A program made the position numbers and the translations under genes. The notes below the pieces were generated by a model. That model was not told the DNA's origin, did not search any database, and was given only the letters and a program-made list of their open reading frames with translations. Below, piece by piece: positions 15,881-25,220 of a DNA stretch of 45,062 nucleotides; the first letter of the stretch is position 1, and every line of letters starts with the position of its first letter. Source of the stretch: an uncultured Paracoccaceae bacterium (lineage in GTDB: Bacteria; Pseudomonadota; Alphaproteobacteria; Rhodobacterales; Rhodobacteraceae); contig CANMDF010000008.1 of the NCBI GenBank assembly GCA_947496605.1, positions 1-45,062 on the forward strand, read 5' to 3'.

Positions 15881-17281
15881 TTAGGACCCTGTCGCTGTTA
15901 ATGACGCTGGAGCAATAGTTTCCTGCCGCTCTGCACGTGGCCAACGCACAATCAGCATTGCCTCCCCCATAATACCATTTGTCTTCAACGTCACATCAAG
16001 TTCTGAAATCTGGCAGCTCAACGTGATTTGCCCTTGGCGCTGCGCTTTCGCCACGACTTGGACTTCGAGTGTCGTATCAGGGTGATCCCTTTTAAGCTGG
16101 TTCATAATCTGGGGCGCTGCTCCAACGGCCATATAAAGCGCCACACACGCCCCTGGCCGTAGATCCGCAATCGCATCCGGTACACGATAGCCTTTCTCAC
16201 GGTGACCTGTTGTGAGGACCAAGGTGTCAATATTGCCCCGGTCGGTTAAACTTTCTCCAAGACTGGCCGCCGCAGCGCAGGCAGCGGTGACGCCCGGCAC
16301 GATTTCAAATGGTATGTTTGCCGCTTTGAGCGCGTGCATTTCCTCGGTGCTGCGGCCAAAAACACCTGGATCACCGCATTTGAGCCGCACCACACGTTGC
16401 CCGCGCTTGGCTGCCGATACGAGCGTTTGTGTGATCTTTTCTTGTGGCCAGCTATGACACCCTGGTGCCTTGCCAACATAAATGCGCTCTGCATCACGGC
16501 GCGCAAGTTCAAGTATTTCAGGATCAAGCAGCCGATCGTAAAAGATTACATCTGCCTCTTGCAGACGTTGAACGCCGCGCAGCGTGATCAAGTCCTTTGA
16601 ACCTGGCCCTGCACCAACAAGGCTCACGCTACCGCCCCTTGCCGCGCCAAAATCACCCGTTTCAATTGCAATTTTAATCATTTTGGCGGCGTCGCGCTCT
16701 GCGCCGCTAGTGAATAACTGGCGCGGACTGTCATTAAATACCCAGCGCCACAAATCACGTCGGGCACGCGGCGCCAAACGCGCCGATGCTGCCTGGCGCA
16801 ACCGCCCGGCAAGGGCCGCAAGATCGCCTAAGCGCGGTTCAAGAATTTCTTCCAATTTAGTCTTGATCTGACGCGCTAGAACCGGCGCAGTCCCTTCTGT
16901 ACCGATCGCAACGATAACAGGGTCGCGATCCACAATTGACGGGGTGATCGCGTCACATAAATCTGGCTGGTCGACCACGTTCACCGTTGCGCCAGCCTCT
17001 TTGGCCAGGGCGTGCAGCGCCATATCAATACCGGGACATCCCGTTGCAACAAAGACCAGCGCTGTATCTGAAAAACTGCTTGGTGATATGCGCGCGGTGT
17101 GGTGGGTGATGCGACCCGCTTTCACCAGATCTGATAACTCAGGTTCAAGTGTTGGCGCCAAAACGTCGACCTTTGCCTGGGTCTTTAGTATCAGCCGTGC
17201 CTTTTGCGCAGCTTGCTCTCCGCCGCCAACAATCACCACACGGCGGCCCGCCATTTGAAGAAACATCGGAAAAGTTTTCAT
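15881..17281 (-). CDS. cysG: Siroheme synthase CysG
   Basis: 466 residues. ATG 17281 overlaps the TGA of the upstream gene by four bases and is where the family N-terminus (MKTFPMFLQMAGRRVVIVGGG) begins. Residues 1-210 are the NAD-dependent precorrin-2 dehydrogenase/ferrochelatase part with GGGEQAAQKA. Residues about 215-455 are uroporphyrinogen-III C-methyltransferase, with VGAGPGSKDLITLRG, RLKCGDPGVFGR and GVTAACAAAASLG. It makes siroheme from uroporphyrinogen III. Siroheme is the cofactor of NirB in the same operon, which explains its place as the last gene. Confidence 0.95.
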   Translation of the reverse strand: MKTFPMFLQMAGRRVVIVGGGEQAAQKARLILKTQAKVDVLAPTLEPELSDLVKAGRITHHTARISPSSFSDTALVFVATGCPGIDMALHALAKEAGATVNVVDQPDLCDAITPSIVDRDPVIVAIGTEGTAPVLARQIKTKLEEILEPRLGDLAALAGRLRQAASARLAPRARRDLWRWVFNDSPRQLFTSGAERDAAKMIKIAIETGDFGAARGGSVSLVGAGPGSKDLITLRGVQRLQEADVIFYDRLLDPEILELARRDAERIYVGKAPGCHSWPQEKITQTLVSAAKRGQRVVRLKCGDPGVFGRSTEEMHALKAANIPFEIVPGVTAACAAAASLGESLTDRGNIDTLVLTTGHREKGYRVPDAIADLRPGACVALYMAVGAAPQIMNQLKRDHPDTTLEVQVVAKAQRQGQITLSCQISELDVTLKTNGIMGEAMLIVRWPRAERQETIAPASLTATGS

Positions 17282-18213
17282 GCCGAAAGACTTTCTGTTT
17301 GGTGACGGGAGGCCCACAAATCGCGTGCCATGTTTTCTGCGGCCGCTGGGGTGGGCGCTGCTTTGAGCGTCCAAAGCGCTAACGCGGCGGTTCCCGTGAC
17401 TGTCGCGGTAGCGAATGCATCCTGCACATGCCCTTGCCAAAGCCGGTGCAGGTTTACATGTGTGCCAGGCTCATGCAGCCGGCGCGTTCTTTGCAGTAGT
17501 GGCGAGGCTGGTTGTTGAATATGCATGCCATCACGAAGGCCAAATACGATGGTTTCCTTTGACGGATGACGTTCAAATTCGCCGCCACCGCCCTTGATGA
17601 TGCTCAGGGTTTGCTGCCCGAGCAACACTGCGGCCTCTGCCTGCAAGCTCCGATAAGAGGGATGAAATACACCCTGCACTGTCGCCGCGGCATTTGCTGG
17701 GTTCCACATGCGCAGCACGGTGTTGAAACATGAACGTAAACCAAATGTATCCCTAAGGCTCAGCAGTCTGAACGCGGCAGGGCAGAGCGTTTCAAGAGCA
17801 GAATAAGTGACGTTCGGGCCAGCAAGATCAATCGCTTCACGAACGGATGCTGATGCCGTTTGGTGAGAGTTCCATCCGTGCATCGACACATAAAAACCCG
17901 CCAGGCCAACCAACCTTGCGGCAAGCAAGAACAGCGGCGCGCCCCTGCTGCGCCCTGCTGCATAAGACGGCCAGTCAAGGTCAGCTTTGGGAAGGTGGCC
18001 GCGCACATGGTTGCGCAAAGCCGATGTAAACCCCGCGATTTCCTCTGGCGTTTCACCGCGTAAACGCATGACCATCAACAATGCGCCGACGGCTTCTGGA
18101 GCAACGTCACCTGTGAGGATCAACGCCATCGCGTCATGCGCTTCCGCCATCGTCATGGACCGCGCGCGCCCCTTGCCGCGGGCGACGATTTGGACATAGG
18201 GCGCAAGGCTCAT
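17278..18213 (-). CDS. TrpD2/YbiB-like phosphoribosyltransferase-fold protein
   Basis: 311 residues, between nasA and cysG with ATGA overlaps on both sides. The N-terminus (MTMAEAHDAMALILTGDVAP, then GALLMVMRLRGETPEEIAGF) is the helical domain of the glycosyltransferase-3/anthranilate phosphoribosyltransferase fold. STFGLRS-type and KGGGGE segments follow. TrpD2/YbiB relatives lack TrpD activity and bind nucleic acid in E. coli. In place of the usual GTGGD loop of TrpD it has AGRSRGAPLF, so anthranilate transfer is unlikely. Its position in a nitrate assimilation operon suggests a role linked to it, for example cofactor handling; that is inference. Confidence 0.75.
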   Translation of the reverse strand: MSLAPYVQIVARGKGRARSMTMAEAHDAMALILTGDVAPEAVGALLMVMRLRGETPEEIAGFTSALRNHVRGHLPKADLDWPSYAAGRSRGAPLFLLAARLVGLAGFYVSMHGWNSHQTASASVREAIDLAGPNVTYSALETLCPAAFRLLSLRDTFGLRSCFNTVLRMWNPANAAATVQGVFHPSYRSLQAEAAVLLGQQTLSIIKGGGGEFERHPSKETIVFGLRDGMHIQQPASPLLQRTRRLHEPGTHVNLHRLWQGHVQDAFATATVTGTAALALWTLKAAPTPAAAENMARDLWASRHQTESLSA

Positions 18214-20786
18214 TCAGCGGCCATCGGAAGTGCGGCTTCCGCCAAGAGTGTTTTCAGTTCGGGCTTGCACGACCCGCAATTTGTGCCAGCGCATGTTACC
18301 TCACCCAATGCAGCCACACTGTGTGCGCCGTTCGCTGCTGCGAGCAGCAAGGTATTGCGTCCGACGTTGAAACAAGCGCAGACCGTCGCGCCGGCATCCG
18401 GTTGATCAGACCCGTTGTGTCCGGCTAGGGCCACCAGTGGTGGCGTGCTTGTGCCGATCAGGCCGACAACGGTCGTCCGCGACAGAACGACAGGGGAAGG
18501 CGAGACAAAGAACAGCCCTGTGATCAGCCCAGCGCGCGACACGGCCATCCGGACTGTACCGGCAGATGGGTCGGCTTGTATTGCGAAATCCCCATCCCAA
18601 AGGCCGGACAGCGTGCGCATCTCTGTTTCCCAGTCGCTTGGTATTTTGCGGCTTGCTAGTTCTGCCTGCCAACCGGCTTGCGTCTTGGCAATCGCCACAT
18701 AGGGGGTTTGCGGGGTGGGCTGCGAAAGGCTTGCAAGAAATCCGTACCATTTCGGCCGATAGACTGCGGCACTGACGGCGCCCGACTTAAGCGCGGGTTG
18801 ACCTGAAAAAGGATCGGTCGCCGGAGCCACAACGCTGTTGATGGTACCTTTACTGGTGCGCTGACGGGTCCAATGCATTGGCGCGAACAGCTGTCCTTTC
18901 GCTATGCGCGGCGTGATCAACGCGCGTAGGATCGTCTGACCATATATGCTTTCAATCTTCACCAAGGCACCTGGCGAGACATCCATCGCTGCAGCATCGG
19001 CCGGATTTACCTCGACGTATGGTTCAGCAAGATGGGCCCCAAGGCGCGCAGATTTTCCGGTACGTGTCATTGTGTGCCATTGATCACGGTTCCGGCCTGT
19101 GTTCAGTACAAAGCGAGATTTTGCGCGTGCCGGTGCCTTTACAGGGATCATCCGCGCCTTTCCGTCGGGGTGGTAGAACTGCCCGTTTGCAAAGAAGCGC
19201 TGTCCGTTGCGAGGCCACTGTGTTGGGATGAGTGCCGCGTAGTCCGCATCGGCGAAGATGCTCAGATCCAGATCGCGTGGGAAATGCGAGACCGCGGCAT
19301 CAAGTGCGATATACTCGGCAAAAATATCTGCGGGGGTTTGATAGGAGAACGCATTTGCAAAGCCCATACGCCCTGCCACATCGCTGATAATCTGCCAGTC
19401 AGGACGCGCCAGCGCTGGAGCAGGCAGAAACGCCCTCTGTCGCGAGATACGGCGCTCAGAATTGGTTACCGTGCCATCCTTTTCACCCCAACCCGTTGCA
19501 GGTAAAAGCACATGCGCCAGGTCATTGGTGTCGGTCTTTTCCATGATGTCCGAGGTCACCACGAAAGGGACGTTGGCGATGGCAGTGGCAACCCCATCCG
19601 CATCGGGCAATGATACGGCTGGGTTGGTCGACATCACCCAAAGGGCCTTGATCTTGCCATCGGCGCAGGCCTCAAACAGATCGACTGCCTTAAGACCTTC
19701 CGCAGTACAAATCGTCGGGCTGCGCCAGAAATCTTGTACAGCTTGGCGATGATCGGCGTTCGCAAGTTCGAGATGGTTGGCAAGCATATTGGCAAGTCCG
19801 CCCACCTCGCGTCCGCCCATCGCGTTTGGCTGCCCAGTCACAGAAAACGGGCCCATTCCGGGCTTGCCGATCCGACCTGTCGCCAAATGGCAATTGAGAA
19901 TTGCGTTGACTTTATCAGTGCCACCCGCCGACTGGTTTACACCTTGCGAATAAATGGTCACGACTTTGTCGGTGTTGGCCCAAAGATCAAAGAATGCGTT
20001 GCGTTCTTGGGCTGACAGACCGCTTTGTGCGCTGTCCGTTTGTCGTGCGACATCAATTGCTGCATCCATGCCGTTCACATGGTCTGCCAGATACGATGCA
20101 TTCAGCTTCTGCGCATCTGCCAGATGCGCCAGCAATCCGTTGAACAATGCAACATCACCATCGGGTGAAATTTGCAAATGTGCATCCGCCAGATCTGTCG
20201 TGGCTGTGCGGCGTGGGTCGATATTGACGATACGCATGTGTGGCCGCGCCTCTTTCGCCGCCGCAATCCTTTGGAAAAGCACCGGATGACACCACGCAAG
20301 ATTTGAGCCGACAAGCACAATCAGGTCCGCCTGTTCGAGGTCCTCGTAGGTGCCAGGCACGGTGTCTGTGCCGAATGCGCGCTTGTGCCCAGCAACTGAG
20401 GACGCCATGCAAAGCCGTGAATTTGTATCAATATTTGCTGCGCCGATGAAGCCCTTCATCAGCTTGTTGGCGACGTAGTAATCCTCGATGAGCAGCTGAC
20501 CGGATGCATAAAAGGCAACGCTGTCCGGGCCATGTTCCGCAATGGCTTTGCTAAACTTTGACGCAACCAGATCAAGCGCGGTTTCCCAGTCCGCGTCTTG
20601 GCCCATAACCTTGGGTCGCAACAGCCGACCCGCAAGATCGATAGTTTCGCCAAGCGCTGCCCCTTTTGAGCAAAGCCGTCCAAGGTTCGCGGGATGATCA
20701 GGATCACCCTTGATGGTCCCGTCCGCCTCGGCCAACACACCGCAGCCAACCCCGCAATAGGGACAAGTGGTGCGGGTCAAGGTCAT
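18210..20786 (-). CDS. nasA: Assimilatory nitrate reductase catalytic subunit
   Basis: 858 residues. The N-terminal 4Fe-4S ligands are C8, C11 and C15 in CPYCGVGC and C39 in GRLCSKG. The molybdopterin oxidoreductase core follows, with SRLCMASS, a QGVNQSAGGTDKVNAI region and a MoCo-dinucleotide-binding C-terminal domain (NTGRNRDQWHTMTRTGKS). The last 60 residues are a BFD-like 2Fe-2S domain (CACFNVG...CAGTNCGSCKPEL). It reduces nitrate to nitrite in the cytoplasm. It overlaps nirD and the TrpD2-like gene by four bases each, so it is co-translated with NirBD. Confidence 0.96.
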   Translation of the reverse strand: MTLTRTTCPYCGVGCGVLAEADGTIKGDPDHPANLGRLCSKGAALGETIDLAGRLLRPKVMGQDADWETALDLVASKFSKAIAEHGPDSVAFYASGQLLIEDYYVANKLMKGFIGAANIDTNSRLCMASSVAGHKRAFGTDTVPGTYEDLEQADLIVLVGSNLAWCHPVLFQRIAAAKEARPHMRIVNIDPRRTATTDLADAHLQISPDGDVALFNGLLAHLADAQKLNASYLADHVNGMDAAIDVARQTDSAQSGLSAQERNAFFDLWANTDKVVTIYSQGVNQSAGGTDKVNAILNCHLATGRIGKPGMGPFSVTGQPNAMGGREVGGLANMLANHLELANADHRQAVQDFWRSPTICTAEGLKAVDLFEACADGKIKALWVMSTNPAVSLPDADGVATAIANVPFVVTSDIMEKTDTNDLAHVLLPATGWGEKDGTVTNSERRISRQRAFLPAPALARPDWQIISDVAGRMGFANAFSYQTPADIFAEYIALDAAVSHFPRDLDLSIFADADYAALIPTQWPRNGQRFFANGQFYHPDGKARMIPVKAPARAKSRFVLNTGRNRDQWHTMTRTGKSARLGAHLAEPYVEVNPADAAAMDVSPGALVKIESIYGQTILRALITPRIAKGQLFAPMHWTRQRTSKGTINSVVAPATDPFSGQPALKSGAVSAAVYRPKWYGFLASLSQPTPQTPYVAIAKTQAGWQAELASRKIPSDWETEMRTLSGLWDGDFAIQADPSAGTVRMAVSRAGLITGLFFVSPSPVVLSRTTVVGLIGTSTPPLVALAGHNGSDQPDAGATVCACFNVGRNTLLLAAANGAHSVAALGEVTCAGTNCGSCKPELKTLLAEAALPMAAE

Positions 20787-21118
20787 GCGACCGCTCGGGC
20801 ACGCAAGAATGTCCGATCCAATAGGATGCGCCCGCTTTCAATGCGCGCCGGATAGGTGTTTACCTGGCCTTCATCAGCGCCTTGCGCCTTCCCGGTTTCG
20901 AGCGAAATCACCCAGTTGTGCAGTGGGCAGGTTACGGATTTCCCGTGGACGATCCCTTCGGCCAGTGGCCCGGCTTTGTGCGGGCATGCGTTATCCAGCG
21001 CGAAGACTTCGTCGTTAGCCGTGCGAAAGACTGCCACGCATCCCAGCGCGGTTTTGACCATCCGTGCCCCGCGTTTGGGCACATCGTCGAGCGGGGCGAT
21101 ATCAATCCAATCGGTCAT
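20783..21118 (-). CDS. nirD: Nitrite reductase small subunit NirD
   Basis: 111 residues with a Rieske-like fold. Unlike many NirD proteins it keeps Rieske-type ligand motifs, C-P-H-K in NACPHKAGPLAEG and C-P-L-H in TCPLHNWVI, so it may hold a 2Fe-2S cluster. It pairs with NirB to reduce nitrite to ammonium with NADH. The gene overlaps nirB and nasA by four bases each. Confidence 0.93.
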   Translation of the reverse strand: MTDWIDIAPLDDVPKRGARMVKTALGCVAVFRTANDEVFALDNACPHKAGPLAEGIVHGKSVTCPLHNWVISLETGKAQGADEGQVNTYPARIESGRILLDRTFLRARAVA

Positions 21119-23550
21119 TCTGCCGCCTCCAATGAAAGATTTGCCAAAGGTTGGTAACGATCAGCTTTGGTCCGGGCATGTTCTGCCCATGGGTCTTTGC
21201 GATAGATTGTTTGGCTTAGCTCGAAACGTGCCACCAGTTCACTGCGCGATTGGAGATCGTCGACGATCCGTTCCTTGATCCAATCAAGCCCGACCTTTCC
21301 TATCCATTTATAGATGCGGTCGAGATATTTGGCGTTTTCACGATACAACTGCGTCACTGCTTTGATGACATCGATCGCATCTTCTTCAGTCGGTACCTGC
21401 AGCAGTAATTCTGTCTCTTTCACGTCCATGCCAGCTGCGCCACCGATGCTGACCTGATAGCCACTGTCGACACAGACAACCCCGATGTCCTTACAGGTGG
21501 CTTCAGCACAATTGCGCGGGCAACCAGAGACCGCGAGCTTGAGTTTATGCGGCGTCCATGAGCCCCAAAGCTCTTTTTCCAGTTTGATACCAAGTCCTGT
21601 ACTGTCTTGCGTGCCAAAGCGGCAATGATCGGTACCAACGCAGGTCTTAACTGTGCGCAAACCTTTAGAATAGGCGTGACCGGATACCATACCGGCGGCA
21701 TTCAGATCAGCCCAGATGCCAGGCAGATCCTCACTTTTGACGCCGAGAAGGTCGATCCGCTGCCCGCCGGTCACCTTGACGGTGGGCACCATGTATTTGT
21801 CAGCCGCATCTGCGATGGCGCGTAATTCATTTGGCGTGGTGATGCCGCCCCACATCCGTGGCACGACACTAAATGTGCCATCTTTCTGGATGTTGGCATG
21901 CTTGCGTTCGTTAATGAAACGGCTTTGTGGGTCATCTTGGTATTCCATCGGCCAATCGGCCAGCAGATAGAAGTTGAGCGCTGGACGGCAGATATGGCAG
22001 CCGCAGGACGTTTTCCAACCGCATTCCTGCCAGACCGCAGGCATCGACGTGAGTCTTTGGCTTTTGATCATGCGCCGCACGTCTTCATGCGTCATATCAG
22101 TACAGCCGCAAACCGACTGCGCTGCCGGCATGACGAATTCATCGCCAAGTGATACTGCCAGCACCTGTTCGACTAATCCTGTACAAGTGCCGCAGGACCC
22201 AGAGGCCTTGGTGGTTGCCCGCACGGCGCCTAGATCAGTAGCACCCGCTGCGATAGCGTCTTCGATTTGCCCTTTGCAGATTCCGTTGCAGCCGCAGATC
22301 TCCGCGTCACGCGGTAAGGCTGCAACAGCTGCTAAAGGGTCCAGGGGGGTCCCCCCTTGATAGGCGGGTCCAAAGATCAGCGTGTCGCGCATTTCGCTGA
22401 TGTCGGTCTTGTCGCGGATCAGGCCAAAAAACCAGTTGCTGTCGGCAGTATCGCCATACATGACAGCGCCTTTGATCACGTTGCCTTCAATGACCAACCG
22501 CCGATAGACGCCGCGCGCTGGATCACGGAATACGATATCCTCGCGGCCTTCCCCATCGGCAAAGTCACCCGCGCTAAAGAGATCACACCCCGTGACCTTC
22601 AGCTTTGTGGACAGTTCTTTTTGCACAAATTGTGCATCTACGCCCAAAAGCGTCTGCGCGGCCACTTTTGCTTGCTCATATAGCGGGGCAACAAGGCCAA
22701 AGATCGCCCCGTCATGTTCGACGCATTCACCGACCGCCAGTACGTTGGCATCAGACGTGAGCATTTGATCGTCGACATGAATACCCTTGCCAACGGCCAA
22801 ACCACACTCTTGCGCTAGTTTCACGTTTGGTCGAATGCCCACCGCCATGACGAGCAGGTCGCAGGGCAATTCGGTGCCATCATCCAGCAGAAGCGCCCTG
22901 ACACGGCCATTCTCACCCAATATTTCTTTGGAGTTTGCGGAACACTTCACCGTGATCCCTTTATCCACCAGCGCTTTGCGCAACAGGTATCCCGCAGCCT
23001 CATCCAACTGCCGTTCCATAAGATGGCCCATGATATGCACAACCGTGACATCCACGCCGCGCGCAGCCATCCCGGCGGCAGCTTCTAGACCCAATAGACC
23101 GCCACCAATCACAACGCATTTGTTATCAGGCCCAAGGTCCATCATTTTTTGGGTGTCTTCCAGATCCCGGTAGGCAATGACACCCTCCTGGTCGTGACCG
23201 GGCAAAGGGATCATAAACGGAAGAGAGCCGGTGCCGAAAACCAGTTTATCATAAGTGATGACATCACCGTTTTCGGCTGTCAGGGTCTTGGCGTTTCGGT
23301 CAATCGCTGCAATGCGTTCCCCAAAGCGGCACGTTACCCCGTTGGCGTCATACCAATCGGCGTCATGGGTGACGATTTCATCATAGGTCTTTTCGCCTGA
23401 TAGAACCGGCGACAACATGATGCGGTTATAATTTCCGCGTGGCTCTGCATTGAACAGGGTCACATCATAGCCGGCTCCGGCGTCAAACAGGGCCTCCAAC
23501 ATCCGCCCTGTCGCCATACCCGCGCCAACAACAACCAGTTTTTGTGTCAT
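21115..23550 (-). CDS. nirB: NAD(P)H nitrite reductase large subunit NirB
   Basis: 811 residues. The order is: FAD/NADH oxidoreductase (VVVGAGMATGR at the N-terminus; VVIGGGLLGLEAA near 150), two BFD-like 2Fe-2S segments (CGCNGICKGQ...CGTCTG and CGCTDMT...CGCHICRP), then the nitrite/sulfite reductase part. Siroheme/4Fe-4S ligands are in TCVGTDHCRFG and SGCPRNCAEATCKD. It carries out the six-electron reduction of nitrite to ammonium in the cytoplasm. It begins 5 bases after the nrtCD stop codon. Confidence 0.96.
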   Translation of the reverse strand: MTQKLVVVGAGMATGRMLEALFDAGAGYDVTLFNAEPRGNYNRIMLSPVLSGEKTYDEIVTHDADWYDANGVTCRFGERIAAIDRNAKTLTAENGDVITYDKLVFGTGSLPFMIPLPGHDQEGVIAYRDLEDTQKMMDLGPDNKCVVIGGGLLGLEAAAGMAARGVDVTVVHIMGHLMERQLDEAAGYLLRKALVDKGITVKCSANSKEILGENGRVRALLLDDGTELPCDLLVMAVGIRPNVKLAQECGLAVGKGIHVDDQMLTSDANVLAVGECVEHDGAIFGLVAPLYEQAKVAAQTLLGVDAQFVQKELSTKLKVTGCDLFSAGDFADGEGREDIVFRDPARGVYRRLVIEGNVIKGAVMYGDTADSNWFFGLIRDKTDISEMRDTLIFGPAYQGGTPLDPLAAVAALPRDAEICGCNGICKGQIEDAIAAGATDLGAVRATTKASGSCGTCTGLVEQVLAVSLGDEFVMPAAQSVCGCTDMTHEDVRRMIKSQRLTSMPAVWQECGWKTSCGCHICRPALNFYLLADWPMEYQDDPQSRFINERKHANIQKDGTFSVVPRMWGGITTPNELRAIADAADKYMVPTVKVTGGQRIDLLGVKSEDLPGIWADLNAAGMVSGHAYSKGLRTVKTCVGTDHCRFGTQDSTGLGIKLEKELWGSWTPHKLKLAVSGCPRNCAEATCKDIGVVCVDSGYQVSIGGAAGMDVKETELLLQVPTEEDAIDVIKAVTQLYRENAKYLDRIYKWIGKVGLDWIKERIVDDLQSRSELVARFELSQTIYRKDPWAEHARTKADRYQPLANLSLEAAE

Positions 23551-23555
23551 GTCAT

Positions 23556-25220
23556 TTACTCCGCTGCGATGGCTTTTGGTTTGGGTTTCGCGCCATGCTC
23601 ATATTCCTCAAGAAAATCGAGCACCTCTTGGCGGTAGGCGTAATAGTCCGGATGTTCCAAAAGCGCTTTTCGGGTGCGTGGACGTGGCAGTTTAACGTCA
23701 GTGATCTTGCCGATCGTCGCCTGTGGCCCGTTCGTCATCATCACAACGCGGTCCGCCAGCAAAATCGCCTCGTCCACATCATGCGTGACGCAGATGGCGG
23801 TGACTTTGGTACGCGACCAAACCTCCATCAGGACCTCTTGCAGTTCCCAACGTGTCAAACTGTCAAGCATGCCAAAGGGCTCATCCAGCAAAAGCAGTTT
23901 GGGTGAAAGCGCAAAGGCGCGCGCGATACCAACGCGTTGCTTCATCCCGTTGGACAGGCTTGCCGCACCTTTGTCCATGCTATCGGCCAGCCCGACCCGT
24001 TCAAGATAGTATTCCACGACATCCTGCCGCTCAGCTTGGGACGCCTTGGGGTAGACCTTGTCCACGCCGATCGCGACATTTTCCTTGGCCGTCAGCCAAG
24101 GAAACAGATTAGGCGATTGAAAGACGACGGCGCGTTCCGGATCGGCACCTTCAACATTCCAGCCATCGAGTTTGATCGCGCCTCTTGAGATCGGATTAAG
24201 CCCTGCTGCCATGGTCAAGACAGTCGATTTACCGCACCCCGAATGACCAATCAGCGAAATAAACTCGCCTTTGTTGATCTTGAGATCAAAATCCTCAACC
24301 ACCGTCAGAGGCCCTTTGGGCGTTGGATAGACCTTGTCGAGTTGTGAGAAATTCAGGAATTTTTCCTCGATCCCACTTTCTTGGGCCTTTGCGACCGCTG
24401 CCGGCACGCCGTGAATTGGTGTCACTTCTGGCAAAATCCGCGTGCCGTCCACCTTTGCGGCAATGCCTACGTCCATCAGGTAGTTTGTGACCTGACCGCG
24501 CAATGCTTTGAATGCGGGATCATTGTTCATTGCGATCCGGTCGCGGGGCCGGGGAATGCTGACCTTGAATTCATCGCCCAATGTGCCGTCGGGATTTAGC
24601 GCGATGATGCGGTCGGCCAGAATTATCGCCTCGTCCACATCATTTGTAATTAAGACACATGTCTTTTTGTCCTTGTCCCAGATCGCTTCGATCTCATCGG
24701 CCAGATTTGCGCGTGTCAGCGCATCAAGTGCGGACAATGGTTCGTCCAGCAACAACATCTCTGGGTCCATTGCCAATGCGCGAGCCACATTTACACGTTG
24801 GCGCATTCCGCCCGACAATTCGGCAGGCCGCCGCGTGGTGGCATGGCTGAGGCCCACCATGCCAACGTAGTGATCAACCTTCGCAACGCGCTCTGCTTTC
24901 GACAGCTCGGGAAACATTGTGTCAACGGCCAAGGCCACGTTTCCGTTCACCGTAAGCCAGGGCATCAGTGAATAGCTTTGGAAGATCACACCGCGCTCGC
25001 GCCCCGGTTCTTTAATAGGGACACCCTTGTAGGTCACTTCGCCCAATGTGGGCATTTCCAGCCCAGCCATCAGATTGATGAGGGTCGTTTTGCCGGTGCC
25101 CGAGAACCCTAGAATGACGACAAACTCACCTTCTGCGACATCCAGGTTGATGTCTTTCAGAACAGCTGCCTCGCCATAACTCTTCGAGACGTTCTTGAAT
25201 GAAATACTCATATCGCTCAC
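23556..25220 (-). CDS. nrtCD: Nitrate ABC transporter ATPase, two fused domains
   Basis: 554 residues with two complete ABC ATPase domains in one chain. Domain 1 has Walker A GFSGTGKTT, signature LSGGMRQR and Walker B LLLDEPLSALD. Domain 2 has GHSGCGKST, signature LSNGMKQR (a Gly-to-Asn change) and LLLDEPFGMLD. In cyanobacteria these are separate proteins, NrtC (with an extra NrtA-like sensor domain) and NrtD. Here they are fused and the sensor domain is absent. It energises nitrate/nitrite uptake with NrtB and NrtA. It overlaps nrtB by four bases. Confidence 0.92.
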   Translation of the reverse strand: MSDMSISFKNVSKSYGEAAVLKDINLDVAEGEFVVILGFSGTGKTTLINLMAGLEMPTLGEVTYKGVPIKEPGRERGVIFQSYSLMPWLTVNGNVALAVDTMFPELSKAERVAKVDHYVGMVGLSHATTRRPAELSGGMRQRVNVARALAMDPEMLLLDEPLSALDALTRANLADEIEAIWDKDKKTCVLITNDVDEAIILADRIIALNPDGTLGDEFKVSIPRPRDRIAMNNDPAFKALRGQVTNYLMDVGIAAKVDGTRILPEVTPIHGVPAAVAKAQESGIEEKFLNFSQLDKVYPTPKGPLTVVEDFDLKINKGEFISLIGHSGCGKSTVLTMAAGLNPISRGAIKLDGWNVEGADPERAVVFQSPNLFPWLTAKENVAIGVDKVYPKASQAERQDVVEYYLERVGLADSMDKGAASLSNGMKQRVGIARAFALSPKLLLLDEPFGMLDSLTRWELQEVLMEVWSRTKVTAICVTHDVDEAILLADRVVMMTNGPQATIGKITDVKLPRPRTRKALLEHPDYYAYRQEVLDFLEEYEHGAKPKPKAIAAE

